23,420 bases of DNA from Kordiimonadaceae bacterium UBA4441 (GTDB taxonomy: Bacteria > Pseudomonadota > Alphaproteobacteria > Sphingomonadales > Emcibacteraceae). The stretch spans positions 29,249 through 52,668 of the forward strand of contig DGPL01000008.1 in assembly GCA_002390425.1 (NCBI GenBank). The letters run 5' to 3'. The notes under the pieces were generated by a model that did no database searches, was not told where the DNA came from, and saw only the letters and a program-made list of their open reading frames with translations. The position numbers and the translations under genes were made by a program. This document shows, piece by piece, positions 1-7,832 of this stretch (positions are counted from its first letter, which is position 1; each line of letters starts with the position of its first letter).

Positions 1-23
1 TCTACCAATTCCGCCACGACCGC
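1..23 (-). tRNA. tRNA-Leu, 5' part only
   Basis: Read on the minus strand, the first 23 bases give GCGGTCGTGGCGGAATTGG followed by TAGA. This is the acceptor 5' strand, position 8-9 linker and D-stem/D-loop start typical of bacterial leucine tRNAs. The anticodon, long variable arm and 3' end lie beyond the left edge, so the isoacceptor cannot be read. The gene sits 75 bases downstream of fliN on the same strand. I see no clear terminator between them and only a poor promoter match. Confidence 0.85.
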
Positions 24-98
24 ATTTTCGTAGTTTGGTAAATCAATTGTGGTGAAGTATCAAATGAAAGAGAGGAGCGCAACAGAAAACTGACTTTC

Positions 99-359
99 TT
101 ATGCTTTTTTTACAACTCCAAGCTCACGGAAGCCTTTTACACCTTCAAGAAGAGTAATTCCGATGTTCTCACCAGAAACCATAATTTCACCTTTGGCAAT
201 TAGTTCGCCATTAGCATATATTTTAACTGGACTATCGCAATGCTCCTGTAATTCAATCACAGCACCACGACCTAGCTTCAACAGTTGCTTAACAGGCATT
301 AAATTTTGCCCGAGAACAACTGTTAATTCTACTTCAACATCTTCGACTGCTTGTGACAT
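99..359 (-). CDS. fliN: FliN-like flagellar motor switch protein (single SpoA domain)
   Basis: The product is 86 residues and is almost entirely one SpoA (surface presentation of antigens) domain. It has the family's VELTVVLG start, the KQLLKLGRGAVIEL core and the YANGELIAKGE strand followed by GITL. FliN multimerises at the bottom of the flagellar C-ring, binding FliM and taking part in rotation switching and export-apparatus docking. Enterobacterial FliN (about 137 residues) has an N-terminal extension that is absent here; short forms do occur in alphaproteobacteria. I chose the ATG at 359 rather than the TTG six bases upstream, because AAAGG lies 8 bases before the ATG. No other flagellar gene is in the window, so it appears to be an orphan copy away from a flagellar operon. 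It could be an accessory paralogue or a SpoA protein of another secretion apparatus. The family call is strong; the role is inferred. Confidence 0.8.
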   Translation of the reverse strand: MSQAVEDVEVELTVVLGQNLMPVKQLLKLGRGAVIELQEHCDSPVKIYANGELIAKGEIMVSGENIGITLLEGVKGFRELGVVKKA

Positions 360-365
360 CAACAA

Positions 366-461
366 AGCCTTTTACTTGAATTCAATAGTAATATGATTAT
401 ATACCAACAACAGTGATACATTATAGTTATTTTTTAGTTAAAAAAGCAAAGATATTCATAA
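366..461. promoter_or_regulatory. divergent fliN/lipB intergenic region
   Basis: This AT-rich gap of about 100 bases separates two divergently transcribed genes and must hold promoters for both. On the plus strand TTGAAT (376-381) and TATATA (398-403) are 16 bases apart, a possible sigma-70 pair for lipB. TATAGT at 422-427 is an alternative -10 without a good -35. No operator-like inverted repeat stands out. Confidence 0.3.
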
Positions 462-1100
462 ATGAAAGCAGATGCTCAAATAGAATGGAAAATTGGTAAG
501 GGTTTCGTTGATTATAATGAGGCGCTCAACTTTATGGAAGAGCGCGTTGCAAAAATCAACGAAGGACAAGCAAATGAATTGGTCTGGCTTGTCGAACATC
601 CTCCATTATATACATCTGGCACTTCATCGAAAGAAAGCGACCTTCTCACCCCAAAGAGATTTCCTGTTTATTATGCTGGGCGCGGCGGTCAATATACTTA
701 CCACGGTCCCGGACAGCGTGTTGTTTATGTTATGCTTGATTTGAATAAACGAAGTAGAGATGTGAGAAAATATGTCGCTGACTTAGAACGTTGGATTATT
801 GAAAGTCTCGCAGAATTCAATGTAATTGGTGAAACCCGTGAAGGTAGAGTTGGAGTATGGGTAGAACGGGATGGTGGTAGTGAAGATAAAATAGCCGCGA
901 TTGGCGTTAGAGTACGAAAATGGGTTACCTTTCATGGAATATGCATCAATGTTGAACCCGATTTAAGCCATTATTCGGGCATAGTACCTTGCGGCATTTC
1001 TGAACACGGAGTCACATCGCTTGTTGACCTAGGTCTTCCCGTTAATATGAATGACTTAGATGTGACACTTAAAAAAACATGGGATAAAATATTCTCTTAA
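462..1100 (+). CDS. lipB: lipoyl(octanoyl) transferase LipB
   Basis: LipB moves octanoyl from octanoyl-acyl carrier protein onto a lysine of the lipoyl domains of 2-oxoacid dehydrogenases and the glycine cleavage H protein, the first step of lipoate biosynthesis in the cytoplasm. The 212-residue product has the signature RGGQYTYHGPGQ at residues 74-85, the catalytic lysine K143 in EDKIAAIGVR and the catalytic cysteine C177 in GIVPCGI. The first position of the usual HH pair in the signature is Tyr, but the conserved second His (H81) is kept. Length and start match the family, although the Shine-Dalgarno sequence before the ATG is weak. The gene is monocistronic on the plus strand, divergent from fliN and convergent with acyP, with only two bases between the two stop codons. 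Confidence 0.95.
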   Translation: MKADAQIEWKIGKGFVDYNEALNFMEERVAKINEGQANELVWLVEHPPLYTSGTSSKESDLLTPKRFPVYYAGRGGQYTYHGPGQRVVYVMLDLNKRSRDVRKYVADLERWIIESLAEFNVIGETREGRVGVWVERDGGSEDKIAAIGVRVRKWVTFHGICINVEPDLSHYSGIVPCGISEHGVTSLVDLGLPVNMNDLDVTLKKTWDKIFS

Positions 1101-1102
1101 TA

Positions 1103-1417
1103 TTACGTCCCTCGCCTTTCATTTAGATTAACAGTAGGTTTATGCTCAAAACCATCCTTCACAATACCTATTGCGTTTGATAGTTCAATATTTTCAACTT
1201 TAGCAGTACTTGGTCCTATCCAGCATTCTTTCACTATTTTATCTACTGTCTCGCTATCGCCTACTACTAAAGCTTCGACGGTTCCATCACTTCTATTTCT
1301 TACCCAACCATTGAGCCCAAGTTTTAACGCCGTTTTCACTGTCCAATCACGAAAAAAAACACCTTGAACTCGACCAAAGATTAAAACCCTTAGTGCTTTA
1401 TGGCCTTCATCTAGCAT
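1103..1417 (-). CDS. acyP: acylphosphatase
   Basis: This small enzyme hydrolyses acyl phosphates (carboxyl-phosphate anhydrides) such as acetyl phosphate, 1,3-bisphosphoglycerate or carbamoyl phosphate. At 104 residues it is slightly longer than the usual 90 or so because of a short tail. The substrate-binding loop GRVQGVFFR places the catalytic arginine at R23, and GWVRNRSDGTVEA supplies the catalytic asparagine N41. The usual Gly of VGFR is Phe here. Its ATG overlaps the pccA stop codon in a TAATG junction, so its translation is probably coupled to that of the propionyl-CoA carboxylase alpha subunit. It is the last gene of the minus-strand run. The physiological substrate cannot be read from the sequence. 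Confidence 0.92.
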   Translation of the reverse strand: MLDEGHKALRVLIFGRVQGVFFRDWTVKTALKLGLNGWVRNRSDGTVEALVVGDSETVDKIVKECWIGPSTAKVENIELSNAIGIVKDGFEHKPTVNLNERRGT

Positions 1418-3402
1418 TATTCAAATTCCATTATTATCTCATCAACAGCCAGACTATCGCCTGCAACAGCAGAAACTTTTGATACGACCCCATCGCGCTC
1501 CGCTCTGAGTACATTTTCCATTTTCATGGCTTCAACAACACATAATGTTTGGCCAGTTTGTACCTGATCACCTTCAACAACATCTATTGAAACAACCAAA
1601 CCTGGCATTGGGCATTGGAGATATTTTGACATATCAGGGGCAATTTTTTCTGGCATTAATGAGGCCAGTTCAACTTCGCGTTCACTTCTCACATGCACAA
1701 TTTCACTAGCGCCATCATAAGTAAGCAAATATCCATCTTTAAGATATTCGACTTCTACATTAACAGGGTCGCCATTGATTGTGGCTTTGAACACCGGATT
1801 ACCTGGAGCCCATAATGTCTCAACATTATAGACTAGACCGCCTGTAATGACATTACACCCTTCTTGTGTCATTAAGAAATTGGCGGATTGCGTTTCACCG
1901 TCTAACTGTATTTGCCATGTTTCATTAAAGACACTGGCTTCTTCATTCATGCGGCCGCTTATAGTCGACTGGCGTCCAATTTCACAAGAATGCACAGTTG
2001 TCGCAACACAGATAAGTATATTCCATGCCTCTAAACTCACCGAGCCGCCATTAAAGCCGTCAGGATACTCTTCCTCAATATATTTTGTTGAAATATCTCC
2101 ACTTTTGAAACGTTCTGATTTCAAAACATCAGATAAAAATGAAATATTGTGACCAACACCGCGAATGTAATATTCATCTAATGCCAAGCGCAGCTTACTA
2201 ATGGCTTCTGCTCTGTCATCGGCATAAGAAATTATTTTTGAGATCATCGGATCATAATAAATACTAATCTCACTGCCTTCATAAATACCACTATCTATAC
2301 GAATATAGTTATCTTCTTCCGGCGGAATATAATCCATAACACGGCCGATTGCCGGTAAAAATCTTCTTAATGGATCTTCTGCGTAAACACGGCCTTCCAC
2401 TGCCCACCCTTTAATTTGAACATCTTCTTGTTTAATATTTAATGGCTCGCCAGCAGCACTTCTGATCATTTGTTCAACTAGATCTACACCCGTTATTAAT
2501 TCCGTTACGGGATGCTCAACTTGTAAGCGCGTGTTCATTTCCAGAAAATAAAAGTTCTGGTTTTTATCAACGATAAATTCAACGGTACCCGCAGAGCTAT
2601 AATTAACAGCTTTTGAAAGGGCAATTGATTGCGCGCCCATTTTGGACCGGGTTTCTTCAGTTAAGAAAGAGCTAGGTGCTTCTTCTATAACTTTTTGATG
2701 CCGACGTTGAATTGAACATTCACGTTCCATTAAATAAATAACGTTTCCGTGTTTATCACCCAATACCTGGATTTCGATATGGCGTGGCTCTTCAATAAAT
2801 TTTTCAGCAAAAACGCGGTCATCCCCAAAGCTAGATTTCGCTTCATTAACGGCAGAATTGAAACCTTCGTATGCTTCTTCATCATTATAAACGACACGCA
2901 TGCCTTTACCGCCACCGCCAGCTGACGCTTTAAGCATTACGGGATATCCTATCTCTTTGGATATTTTAACAGCTTCATCGGCATCTTTAATAACACCCAT
3001 ATAGCCAGGTATGGTATTCACACCCGATTTTTCCGCAAGTTTTTTTGAAGAAATTTTATCACCCATAACACCAATAGCCTCGGTACCTGGTCCGATGAAT
3101 GTGATACCTTCTTTTTCTAATCTTTCACAAAATTCAGAATTTTCTGACAGAAACCCATACCCAGGGTGAATAGCATCAGCACCTGTTTTCTTAGCGGCAT
3201 CGATGATTTTATCAATTACCAGGTAACTTTCCGTTGCTGGCGCATTACCAATATGAACTTTTTCAGATGCCATGCGCACATGAAGTGCATCCGCATCAAC
3301 ATCAGAATATACTGCAACAGTACCGATACCCAATTTATGAGCCGTTTTAATCACACGACAAGCAATCTCGCCGCGATTTGCAATAAGTATTTTATCAAAC
3401 AT
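1417..3402 (-). CDS. pccA: propionyl-CoA carboxylase alpha subunit (biotin carboxylase + BCCP)
   Basis: This is the biotin-carrying subunit that carboxylates its own biotin with ATP and bicarbonate, then passes the carboxyl group to the beta subunit. The result is propionyl-CoA to methylmalonyl-CoA conversion in odd-chain, branched amino-acid and propionate catabolism. The 661 residues fall into an N-terminal biotin carboxylase (FDKILIANRGEIACR, ATP-grasp glycine loop GGGGKGMR at 162-169, the NTRLQVEHPVTE signature), a middle BT domain that joins the subunits, and a C-terminal biotinyl domain with EAMKMEN carrying the acceptor lysine K627. TAGGAG precedes the ATG at a good distance. It starts nine bases after pccB, so the two are co-transcribed. 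A methylcrotonyl-CoA carboxylase is the alternative, but the partner subunit argues for propionyl-CoA. Confidence 0.95.
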   Translation of the reverse strand: MFDKILIANRGEIACRVIKTAHKLGIGTVAVYSDVDADALHVRMASEKVHIGNAPATESYLVIDKIIDAAKKTGADAIHPGYGFLSENSEFCERLEKEGITFIGPGTEAIGVMGDKISSKKLAEKSGVNTIPGYMGVIKDADEAVKISKEIGYPVMLKASAGGGGKGMRVVYNDEEAYEGFNSAVNEAKSSFGDDRVFAEKFIEEPRHIEIQVLGDKHGNVIYLMERECSIQRRHQKVIEEAPSSFLTEETRSKMGAQSIALSKAVNYSSAGTVEFIVDKNQNFYFLEMNTRLQVEHPVTELITGVDLVEQMIRSAAGEPLNIKQEDVQIKGWAVEGRVYAEDPLRRFLPAIGRVMDYIPPEEDNYIRIDSGIYEGSEISIYYDPMISKIISYADDRAEAISKLRLALDEYYIRGVGHNISFLSDVLKSERFKSGDISTKYIEEEYPDGFNGGSVSLEAWNILICVATTVHSCEIGRQSTISGRMNEEASVFNETWQIQLDGETQSANFLMTQEGCNVITGGLVYNVETLWAPGNPVFKATINGDPVNVEVEYLKDGYLLTYDGASEIVHVRSEREVELASLMPEKIAPDMSKYLQCPMPGLVVSIDVVEGDQVQTGQTLCVVEAMKMENVLRAERDGVVSKVSAVAGDSLAVDEIIMEFE

Positions 3403-3411
3403 TCTTCACTC

Positions 3412-4944
3412 CTACAGCGGTATATTATCGTGTTTTTTCCAAGGGTTTTGGACGTCTTTATTTTTCAACATCCGTAATCCACGACTTACACGACGCCTAG
3501 TCGCATGCGGCATGATCACATCATCAATATATCCTCGTCGTGCGGCCACAAAAGGGTTAGCAAACTTGTCAGAATATTCTTGTGTCTTAGCTTCTAATTT
3601 TTCTTGATCTTTTGCCTCTTCACGGAAGATAATTTTTACCGCGCCTTCGGCGCCCATAACGGCAATTTCAGCCGTCGGCCAGGCAAAGTTAAGATCGCCT
3701 CTTAAATGCTTGGATGCCATTACATCATAAGCACCACCATACGCTTTACGGGTGATTATCGTAATTTTTGGTACAGTTGCTTCACCGTAAGCAAAAAGTA
3801 ATTTTGCGCCATGTTTAATCACACCACCATATTCTTGTGCTGTACCCGGCAAGAAACCGGGCACGTCAACAAATGTTACGATTGGAATATTAAAACAATC
3901 ACAAAATCGAACAAATCTTGCCGATTTACGTGAAGCATCATTATCAAGACATCCAGCCAGCACCATCGGTTGATTAGCGACGATGCCAAGAGTTGAGCCC
4001 TCAATTCGGGCGAAACCAGTGATTATATTTTTTGCAAAAGTTGGCTGAATTTCAAAAAAGTCCCCTTCGTCCACAGTTTTGCGGATTAACTCATGCATAT
4101 CATAAGGTTTATTTGGATTATCTGGAATTAGAGAATCAAGGGATAATTCTTCGCGACTATGCTGATCGAAAGACTGTCTGGTTGGCGGTTGTTCTTTATT
4201 ACTGAGCGGTAAGAAATCTATAAATCGTCTAGTTTGCTTAATAGCCTCAAGATCATTTTCATAAGCATTATCGGCGACACCTGATTTCACAGTATGAGTA
4301 GTGGCGCCACCAAGCTCTTCTTGTGTAACGACTTCGTTGGTAACTGTTTTAACGACGTCCGGGCCCGTTACAAACATATAAGAGCTATCTTTTACCATAA
4401 AGATAAAGTCAGTGATGGCCGGTGAATATACGGCACCACCTGCACATGGCCCCATGATAAGGGATATTTGCGGAACAACACCAGACGCCATAATATTTCT
4501 TTGAAAAACTTCGGCGTATCCGGCTAAAGCCGAAACACCCTCTTGAATACGAGCACCACCTGAATCATTAATCCCAATTACAGGAGCGCCATTTTTCATA
4601 GCCATTTCCATGATCTTGCAAATTTTTTCAGCATGGGTTTCAGAAAGCGAGCCACCAAAAACTGTAAAATCCTGGCTATAAATAAAAATCAAACGGCCGT
4701 TAACGGTTCCAGATCCAATAACAACACCGTCTCCGGCAATTTTAGTATTCTCCATGCCGAAATCAACTGAACGATGTTCTTTAAACATATCATATTCTTC
4801 GAAGCTATCTTTATCGACTAGAAGTTCAATACGTTCACGTGCCGTTAGTTTGCCTTTCTCATGCTGCGCGTTTATTCGCGCCTCACCACCGCCAGATCTT
4901 GCTGACTGCCTTCTTTCTTCTAATTTATCGAGGATATCTTGCAT
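3412..4944 (-). CDS. pccB: propionyl-CoA carboxylase beta subunit (carboxyltransferase)
   Basis: This subunit transfers the carboxyl group from carboxybiotin to propionyl-CoA; the family works as an alpha6-beta6 complex. The 510-residue product has two crotonase-like carboxyltransferase halves. The first carries the glycine-rich acyl-CoA/oxyanion loop SGGARIQEG near 128-136 and MGPCAGGAVYSP near 164-175. The second carries PGFLPGTAQEYGG near 362-374 and KAYGGAYDVM. The Asp in that last motif (D407) aligns, from memory, with the residue that favours propionyl-CoA in actinobacterial PccB, where acetyl-CoA enzymes have Ile. A GGAG sequence lies shortly before the ATG. The 69-base gap upstream of it is the longest inside this gene run and could hold an extra promoter, but I see no convincing -35/-10 pair. 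The C-terminal KKHDNIPL is typical of the family. Confidence 0.95.
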   Translation of the reverse strand: MQDILDKLEERRQSARSGGGEARINAQHEKGKLTARERIELLVDKDSFEEYDMFKEHRSVDFGMENTKIAGDGVVIGSGTVNGRLIFIYSQDFTVFGGSLSETHAEKICKIMEMAMKNGAPVIGINDSGGARIQEGVSALAGYAEVFQRNIMASGVVPQISLIMGPCAGGAVYSPAITDFIFMVKDSSYMFVTGPDVVKTVTNEVVTQEELGGATTHTVKSGVADNAYENDLEAIKQTRRFIDFLPLSNKEQPPTRQSFDQHSREELSLDSLIPDNPNKPYDMHELIRKTVDEGDFFEIQPTFAKNIITGFARIEGSTLGIVANQPMVLAGCLDNDASRKSARFVRFCDCFNIPIVTFVDVPGFLPGTAQEYGGVIKHGAKLLFAYGEATVPKITIITRKAYGGAYDVMASKHLRGDLNFAWPTAEIAVMGAEGAVKIIFREEAKDQEKLEAKTQEYSDKFANPFVAARRGYIDDVIMPHATRRRVSRGLRMLKNKDVQNPWKKHDNIPL

Positions 4945-5013
4945 TTAAACGCTCCATAGAAAATTTGCTTACCGATGAGTAACATTTAAATTATTTACCT
5001 TCAACTATTTTCG

Positions 5014-5709
5014 TCATTTCCCGCATAGTTCAAGGAAATAATGCGCATTTATCAATTCATTTCTTAGGTTTTTACGCCTCTCGGCGGCCTCTACATCCTC
5101 ACCCCATTGTGAAGTCTGAAAATTCTCATCCAAATGTCCTGCGTTCCAAGCTTCATCTACATTAATATTATTTTCAAATAAATTTAAACCAATTGTGATA
5201 GACCCTGTAACGGTGACCATTCCATAAAAGGCGGTTAGTCTGAAATCATTTATCTTTTCGATAATACTACGTATTTTTAATAATGAGCTTGAGTTCTGCT
5301 CTACGAAAATCACACCTTTTGTAATTTTTAAATCCACTCCATGGTTAATAAGTAATTTTTCGAGTTGTGGATCCCATTTCATTTTTTGAAGCTTGACTAA
5401 TTCTTCTGGGTGGTCTGCTCGATAGCAAAGTTGGTCATTTCCAGCAAAGCCAATTAGTTCATCAATTAACGCTTCACGACGTTTTCCTACACGATCGATT
5501 GCTGTATTCGTTAACTTTGTAATCGGCATGCTATGAGGATCAATTTCTTTTTCTTGATTATCCCATTCTTTTGCTACAGCTTTTGCCATTTCTTTCGTTG
5601 GCATCAAACAAATTGATTTTTCAGGAGTCTTGATCATTTTGCCGTCTAAGTTCACTGTATATGAACCATTTTTCTCAGCTACTATTACTTCTTTATAAAA
5701 CCGTTTCAT
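5014..5709 (-). CDS. ATP12-family F1-ATPase assembly chaperone
   Basis: ATP12 (ATPAF2) binds the F1 alpha subunit before alpha3-beta3 hexamer assembly. The family is found in mitochondria and alphaproteobacteria. The 231-residue product shows the family pattern: FYKEVIVAEKNGSYTVNLDGK at the N terminus, the KTPEK strand, AVAKEWDNQ, MPITKLTNTAIDRV, CYRADHPEELV and a C-terminal SQWGEDVEAAERR helix. Length is as expected. The start codon directly abuts the stop of the HAD gene (TAAATG), so translation is likely coupled. In this family the domain stands alone and has no catalytic motif. The ATP synthase genes are not in the window, so the client is inferred from the family. Confidence 0.9.
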   Translation of the reverse strand: MKRFYKEVIVAEKNGSYTVNLDGKMIKTPEKSICLMPTKEMAKAVAKEWDNQEKEIDPHSMPITKLTNTAIDRVGKRREALIDELIGFAGNDQLCYRADHPEELVKLQKMKWDPQLEKLLINHGVDLKITKGVIFVEQNSSSLLKIRSIIEKINDFRLTAFYGMVTVTGSITIGLNLFENNINVDEAWNAGHLDENFQTSQWGEDVEAAERRKNLRNELINAHYFLELCGK

Positions 5710-6372
5710 TTATAATTTCACCAAATTTATAAGTTCAGATATATGATGAATAATATGATTTGCTCCAGATGACTTAAGTTCATCTTCCGGATGATACCCC
5801 CAAGTAACACCTACAGACTTTACGCCGGCATTTTCTGCCATAATCATGTCATATGTGGTATCACCGATCATAAATGCATTTTCTTTTTCCACGCCTGCGT
5901 CAGAAAGTGCAACGTTTATCATAGACGGGTGAGGCTTCCCTGGCCCATCATCAGCTGTATTTAATGTAATAAAGTGATCATGAAGGTCATGATTTAGCAA
6001 CGTGTTTTTAAGGCCTCTTGTGGATTTACCTGTTGCGACACCAAGTAAAACACCCATTTTATTTAATTCTATTATGGTTTCACGAATACCATCATACAAT
6101 GGCTCATGATAATCATCTAATATTCTCAAATATTGAAAATGCTCAATAAATTCTTCTTTTAAAAGCTGATGATCATTATTTGTTAATTGGGGAAAAACGC
6201 GCGATATAGCCTCAAGAAGAGAAAGCCCAACAATACGCCTAACTGGCTCATCTCCAGGATATGGGATATTAAATTTCTTACTCGCATGCTTCATTGAACT
6301 GATGATCATATGCTGACCATCAACAAGCGTTCCATCGCAGTCAAAAATTGCCAACTTAAGCGGATCAGACAT
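5710..6372 (-). CDS. HAD-family phosphatase, Gph/phosphoglycolate phosphatase-like
   Basis: The product is a haloacid dehalogenase-superfamily phosphatase of 220 residues. Motif I is DCDGTLVDG, with nucleophile D11 and acid/base D13. Motif II is T114 in GVATGKS, motif III is K146 in GKPHP, and motif IV is GDTTYD at 170-175. The helical cap after motif I is the PGMB/Gph type. Likely substrates are small phosphates such as 2-phosphoglycolate, or a damaged nucleotide; the sequence does not decide. I start it at the ATG at 6372, which gives the standard MSDPLKLAIFDCDG beginning and overlaps the rluC stop by 8 bases. The in-frame start 48 bases upstream would run deeper into rluC and add an unrelated leader. 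It is coupled upstream to rluC and downstream to the ATP12 gene. Confidence 0.88.
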   Translation of the reverse strand: MSDPLKLAIFDCDGTLVDGQHMIISSMKHASKKFNIPYPGDEPVRRIVGLSLLEAISRVFPQLTNNDHQLLKEEFIEHFQYLRILDDYHEPLYDGIRETIIELNKMGVLLGVATGKSTRGLKNTLLNHDLHDHFITLNTADDGPGKPHPSMINVALSDAGVEKENAFMIGDTTYDMIMAENAGVKSVGVTWGYHPEDELKSSGANHIIHHISELINLVKL

Positions 6373-7354
6373 TATCCATTTCCTCAAACGGGTTACTGTC
6401 ATCATTTTCGTCAAAGCCAAACATATCGAAACTTTCCATCATATGTGTTGGTAACGTGGCTTTCACTGAAAGAATGCCACCATCTGGATGATCAATATCA
6501 ATACTTCTTGCATGAAGATGTAATTTTTTACTTATTGAGCCATCTACAAATGCTTCTTTTGCACCGTATTTACCATCCCCTATTATGGGTGTATCCAAGA
6601 CGGTAGCATGGACCCTAATTTGGTGAGTTCTTCCGGTCACTGGACGAAATGACATCCAAGTCACTTTTCCAGCCGCACTATCCATAATTTTAAAATCTGT
6701 TATCGCGCGCTTCCCTTCATCAGAAACGGTCATCCTTTCGCCGCGTGTGCCAGGTTCTTTATCAAGAGGCGCTTGTACAGCTCCCTCTTGTTGGGGGGGA
6801 CGTCCTTTGACAAGCGCCCAGTATATCTTATTGGTTTTTCTGCCTCGAAAACTTTCTGTAAGACTTTTGGCAGCTTTCCCTGTTCTTGCAATGACAAGGA
6901 CGCCGCTTGTATCTTTATCTAAACGGTGGACAAGTTTTGGTTTTTCTTCTTTATCACCTTGAAGTGCGCCAAGCATTCCATCAATATGGCGTGGCGTATT
7001 TGTACCGCCTTGGACGGCAAGTCCCGGTAATTTATTAAGTACAATTACACTATCATCTTGATAAATAACCATAGAACGCATCAATTCGACATCTGCATCA
7101 GAAATATGTCTTACTTTTTTAGGGCCCGTTGGCGCTTTTCGTTCATCTTTACCAAGCGGGGGAAGTCTTATTTCCATTCCCGTCTCTAGACGAAAGTTTA
7201 CTTTAACCCTCTTACCATCAACACGCACTTCTCCTTTACGGATAATTTTTGACAAACGGCCGTAACTTAGGCCTGGAAAATGAATTTTAAACCACTTATC
7301 AAGACGCCATTCATTTTCAGACTCTTTGACATATTCGCGCGTAACACCTGACAT
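6365..7354 (-). CDS. rluC: 23S rRNA pseudouridine synthase, RluC type
   Basis: This enzyme isomerises uridines to pseudouridine in 23S rRNA; RluC of E. coli acts at 955, 2504 and 2580. The 329-residue protein has an N-terminal S4 RNA-binding domain (WRLDKWFKIHF to VRVDGKRV, residues 16-50) and an RluA-family catalytic domain with HRLDKDTSGVLV, catalytic Asp D146. The substrate-loop and C-terminal motifs VTGRTHQIRVH and GDGKYG follow. I start it at the ATG at 7354, preceded by AAAGG at a good distance. The upstream in-frame start at 7414 would add a hydrophobic 20-residue leader lying inside crcB. The acidic tail DENDDSNPFEEMDNV is unremarkable. RluD would be the alternative, but the S4/catalytic spacing and RLDKDTSG context fit RluC best. 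Confidence 0.9.
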   Translation of the reverse strand: MSGVTREYVKESENEWRLDKWFKIHFPGLSYGRLSKIIRKGEVRVDGKRVKVNFRLETGMEIRLPPLGKDERKAPTGPKKVRHISDADVELMRSMVIYQDDSVIVLNKLPGLAVQGGTNTPRHIDGMLGALQGDKEEKPKLVHRLDKDTSGVLVIARTGKAAKSLTESFRGRKTNKIYWALVKGRPPQQEGAVQAPLDKEPGTRGERMTVSDEGKRAITDFKIMDSAAGKVTWMSFRPVTGRTHQIRVHATVLDTPIIGDGKYGAKEAFVDGSISKKLHLHARSIDIDHPDGGILSVKATLPTHMMESFDMFGFDENDDSNPFEEMDNV

Positions 7355-7364
7355 AAAAATACCT

Positions 7365-7742
7365 TTAAAAAATAACTTTTCCAGCATAAAGACCGATAAA
7401 CAAAGCCACAACACTCAAGAAAAGTGACGCGAACGCATAACCCATAGCTGTACTTATCTGTCCCTTTTCAATCATTAGAGCAACTTCAAGAGAAAAGGCA
7501 GAAAATGTGGTAAAACCACCTAATACGCCAACGATAAGAAATCCTTGCCATTCATGACTAGAGTGCATTCTTAAAGCGAACACCTCTACTAATAACCCTA
7601 TTATAAATGAACCTAAAATATTTACCGCAAAAGTTCCCCAGGGTAGTCCCGGTCCCATTAAATTAAGCACACCTTTACCGACTAAGAAGCGAGCAACGGC
7701 ACCAATCGCGCCACCAGAAGCGACAGCTAAAATCATATTCAT
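7365..7742 (-). CDS. crcB: fluoride channel/exporter CrcB (Fluc)
   Basis: This is a small inner-membrane protein of 125 residues that forms dual-topology dimers and exports fluoride. Four hydrophobic segments are visible: roughly 4-24, 35-55, 67-91 and 100-122. Family hallmarks are GGAIGAVARF near the N terminus, the pore asparagine N41 in WGTFAVNILGSF, and GGFTTFSAFS with the phenylalanines (F80, F83) that line the fluoride path. AAGGAG lies before the ATG. It is the first gene of the minus-strand run ending with acyP, and rluC begins ten bases after it. I looked for a fluoride riboswitch in the 90-base leader and did not see one. Confidence 0.95.
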   Translation of the reverse strand: MNMILAVASGGAIGAVARFLVGKGVLNLMGPGLPWGTFAVNILGSFIIGLLVEVFALRMHSSHEWQGFLIVGVLGGFTTFSAFSLEVALMIEKGQISTAMGYAFASLFLSVVALFIGLYAGKVIF

Positions 7743-7832
7743 AAATACTTGCTCCTTGCCTTAATTTTGATGAATTATAATTTTAGAATCATTACTTAAG
7801 ATTAATAATATATAATTGACAGAGGGGGCTAT
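7743..7832. promoter_or_regulatory. divergent crcB/cfa promoter region
   Basis: This 90-base, very AT-rich gap lies between divergent crcB and cfa. Several TATAAT-like hexamers occur in each direction, for example TATAAT at 7811-7816 ahead of cfa and its counterpart (ATTATA) near 7774-7779 for crcB. None has a strong -35 at 16-18 bases, so I cannot assign exact start sites. Good ribosome sites flank it: GAGGGGG before cfa and AAGGAG before crcB. Confidence 0.35.

Noticed and set aside
1..98. Integration site (att) at the tRNA-Leu 3' end
   Set aside because: Only the 5' end of the tRNA is in the window, and there is no integrase, direct repeat or phage-like gene nearby.
163..396. Plus-strand open frame opposite fliN
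   Set aside because: It is an antisense shadow of a recognisable gene, has no ribosome site and has a Ser/Thr/Cys-rich composition typical of such shadows. The same applies to the other open frames opposite pccA, pccB, degQ, fba, secY and the ribosomal genes.
7355..7414. Hydrophobic leader peptide of RluC as a signal sequence
   Set aside because: It lies inside crcB in another frame, and the family starts at the ATG at 7354 with its own AAAGG site. A cytoplasmic rRNA modifier would not be exported.
7816..7821. Perfect TTGACA just before cfa
   Set aside because: A -10 at the right distance would fall inside the cfa coding region and shows no TATAAT likeness. The hexamer overlaps the start of the ribosome-site region and is probably chance.
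7743..7832. Fluoride riboswitch upstream of crcB
   Set aside because: crcB is often riboswitch-controlled, but the 90-base leader is AT-rich and lacks the GC-rich paired elements and conserved core of that motif.
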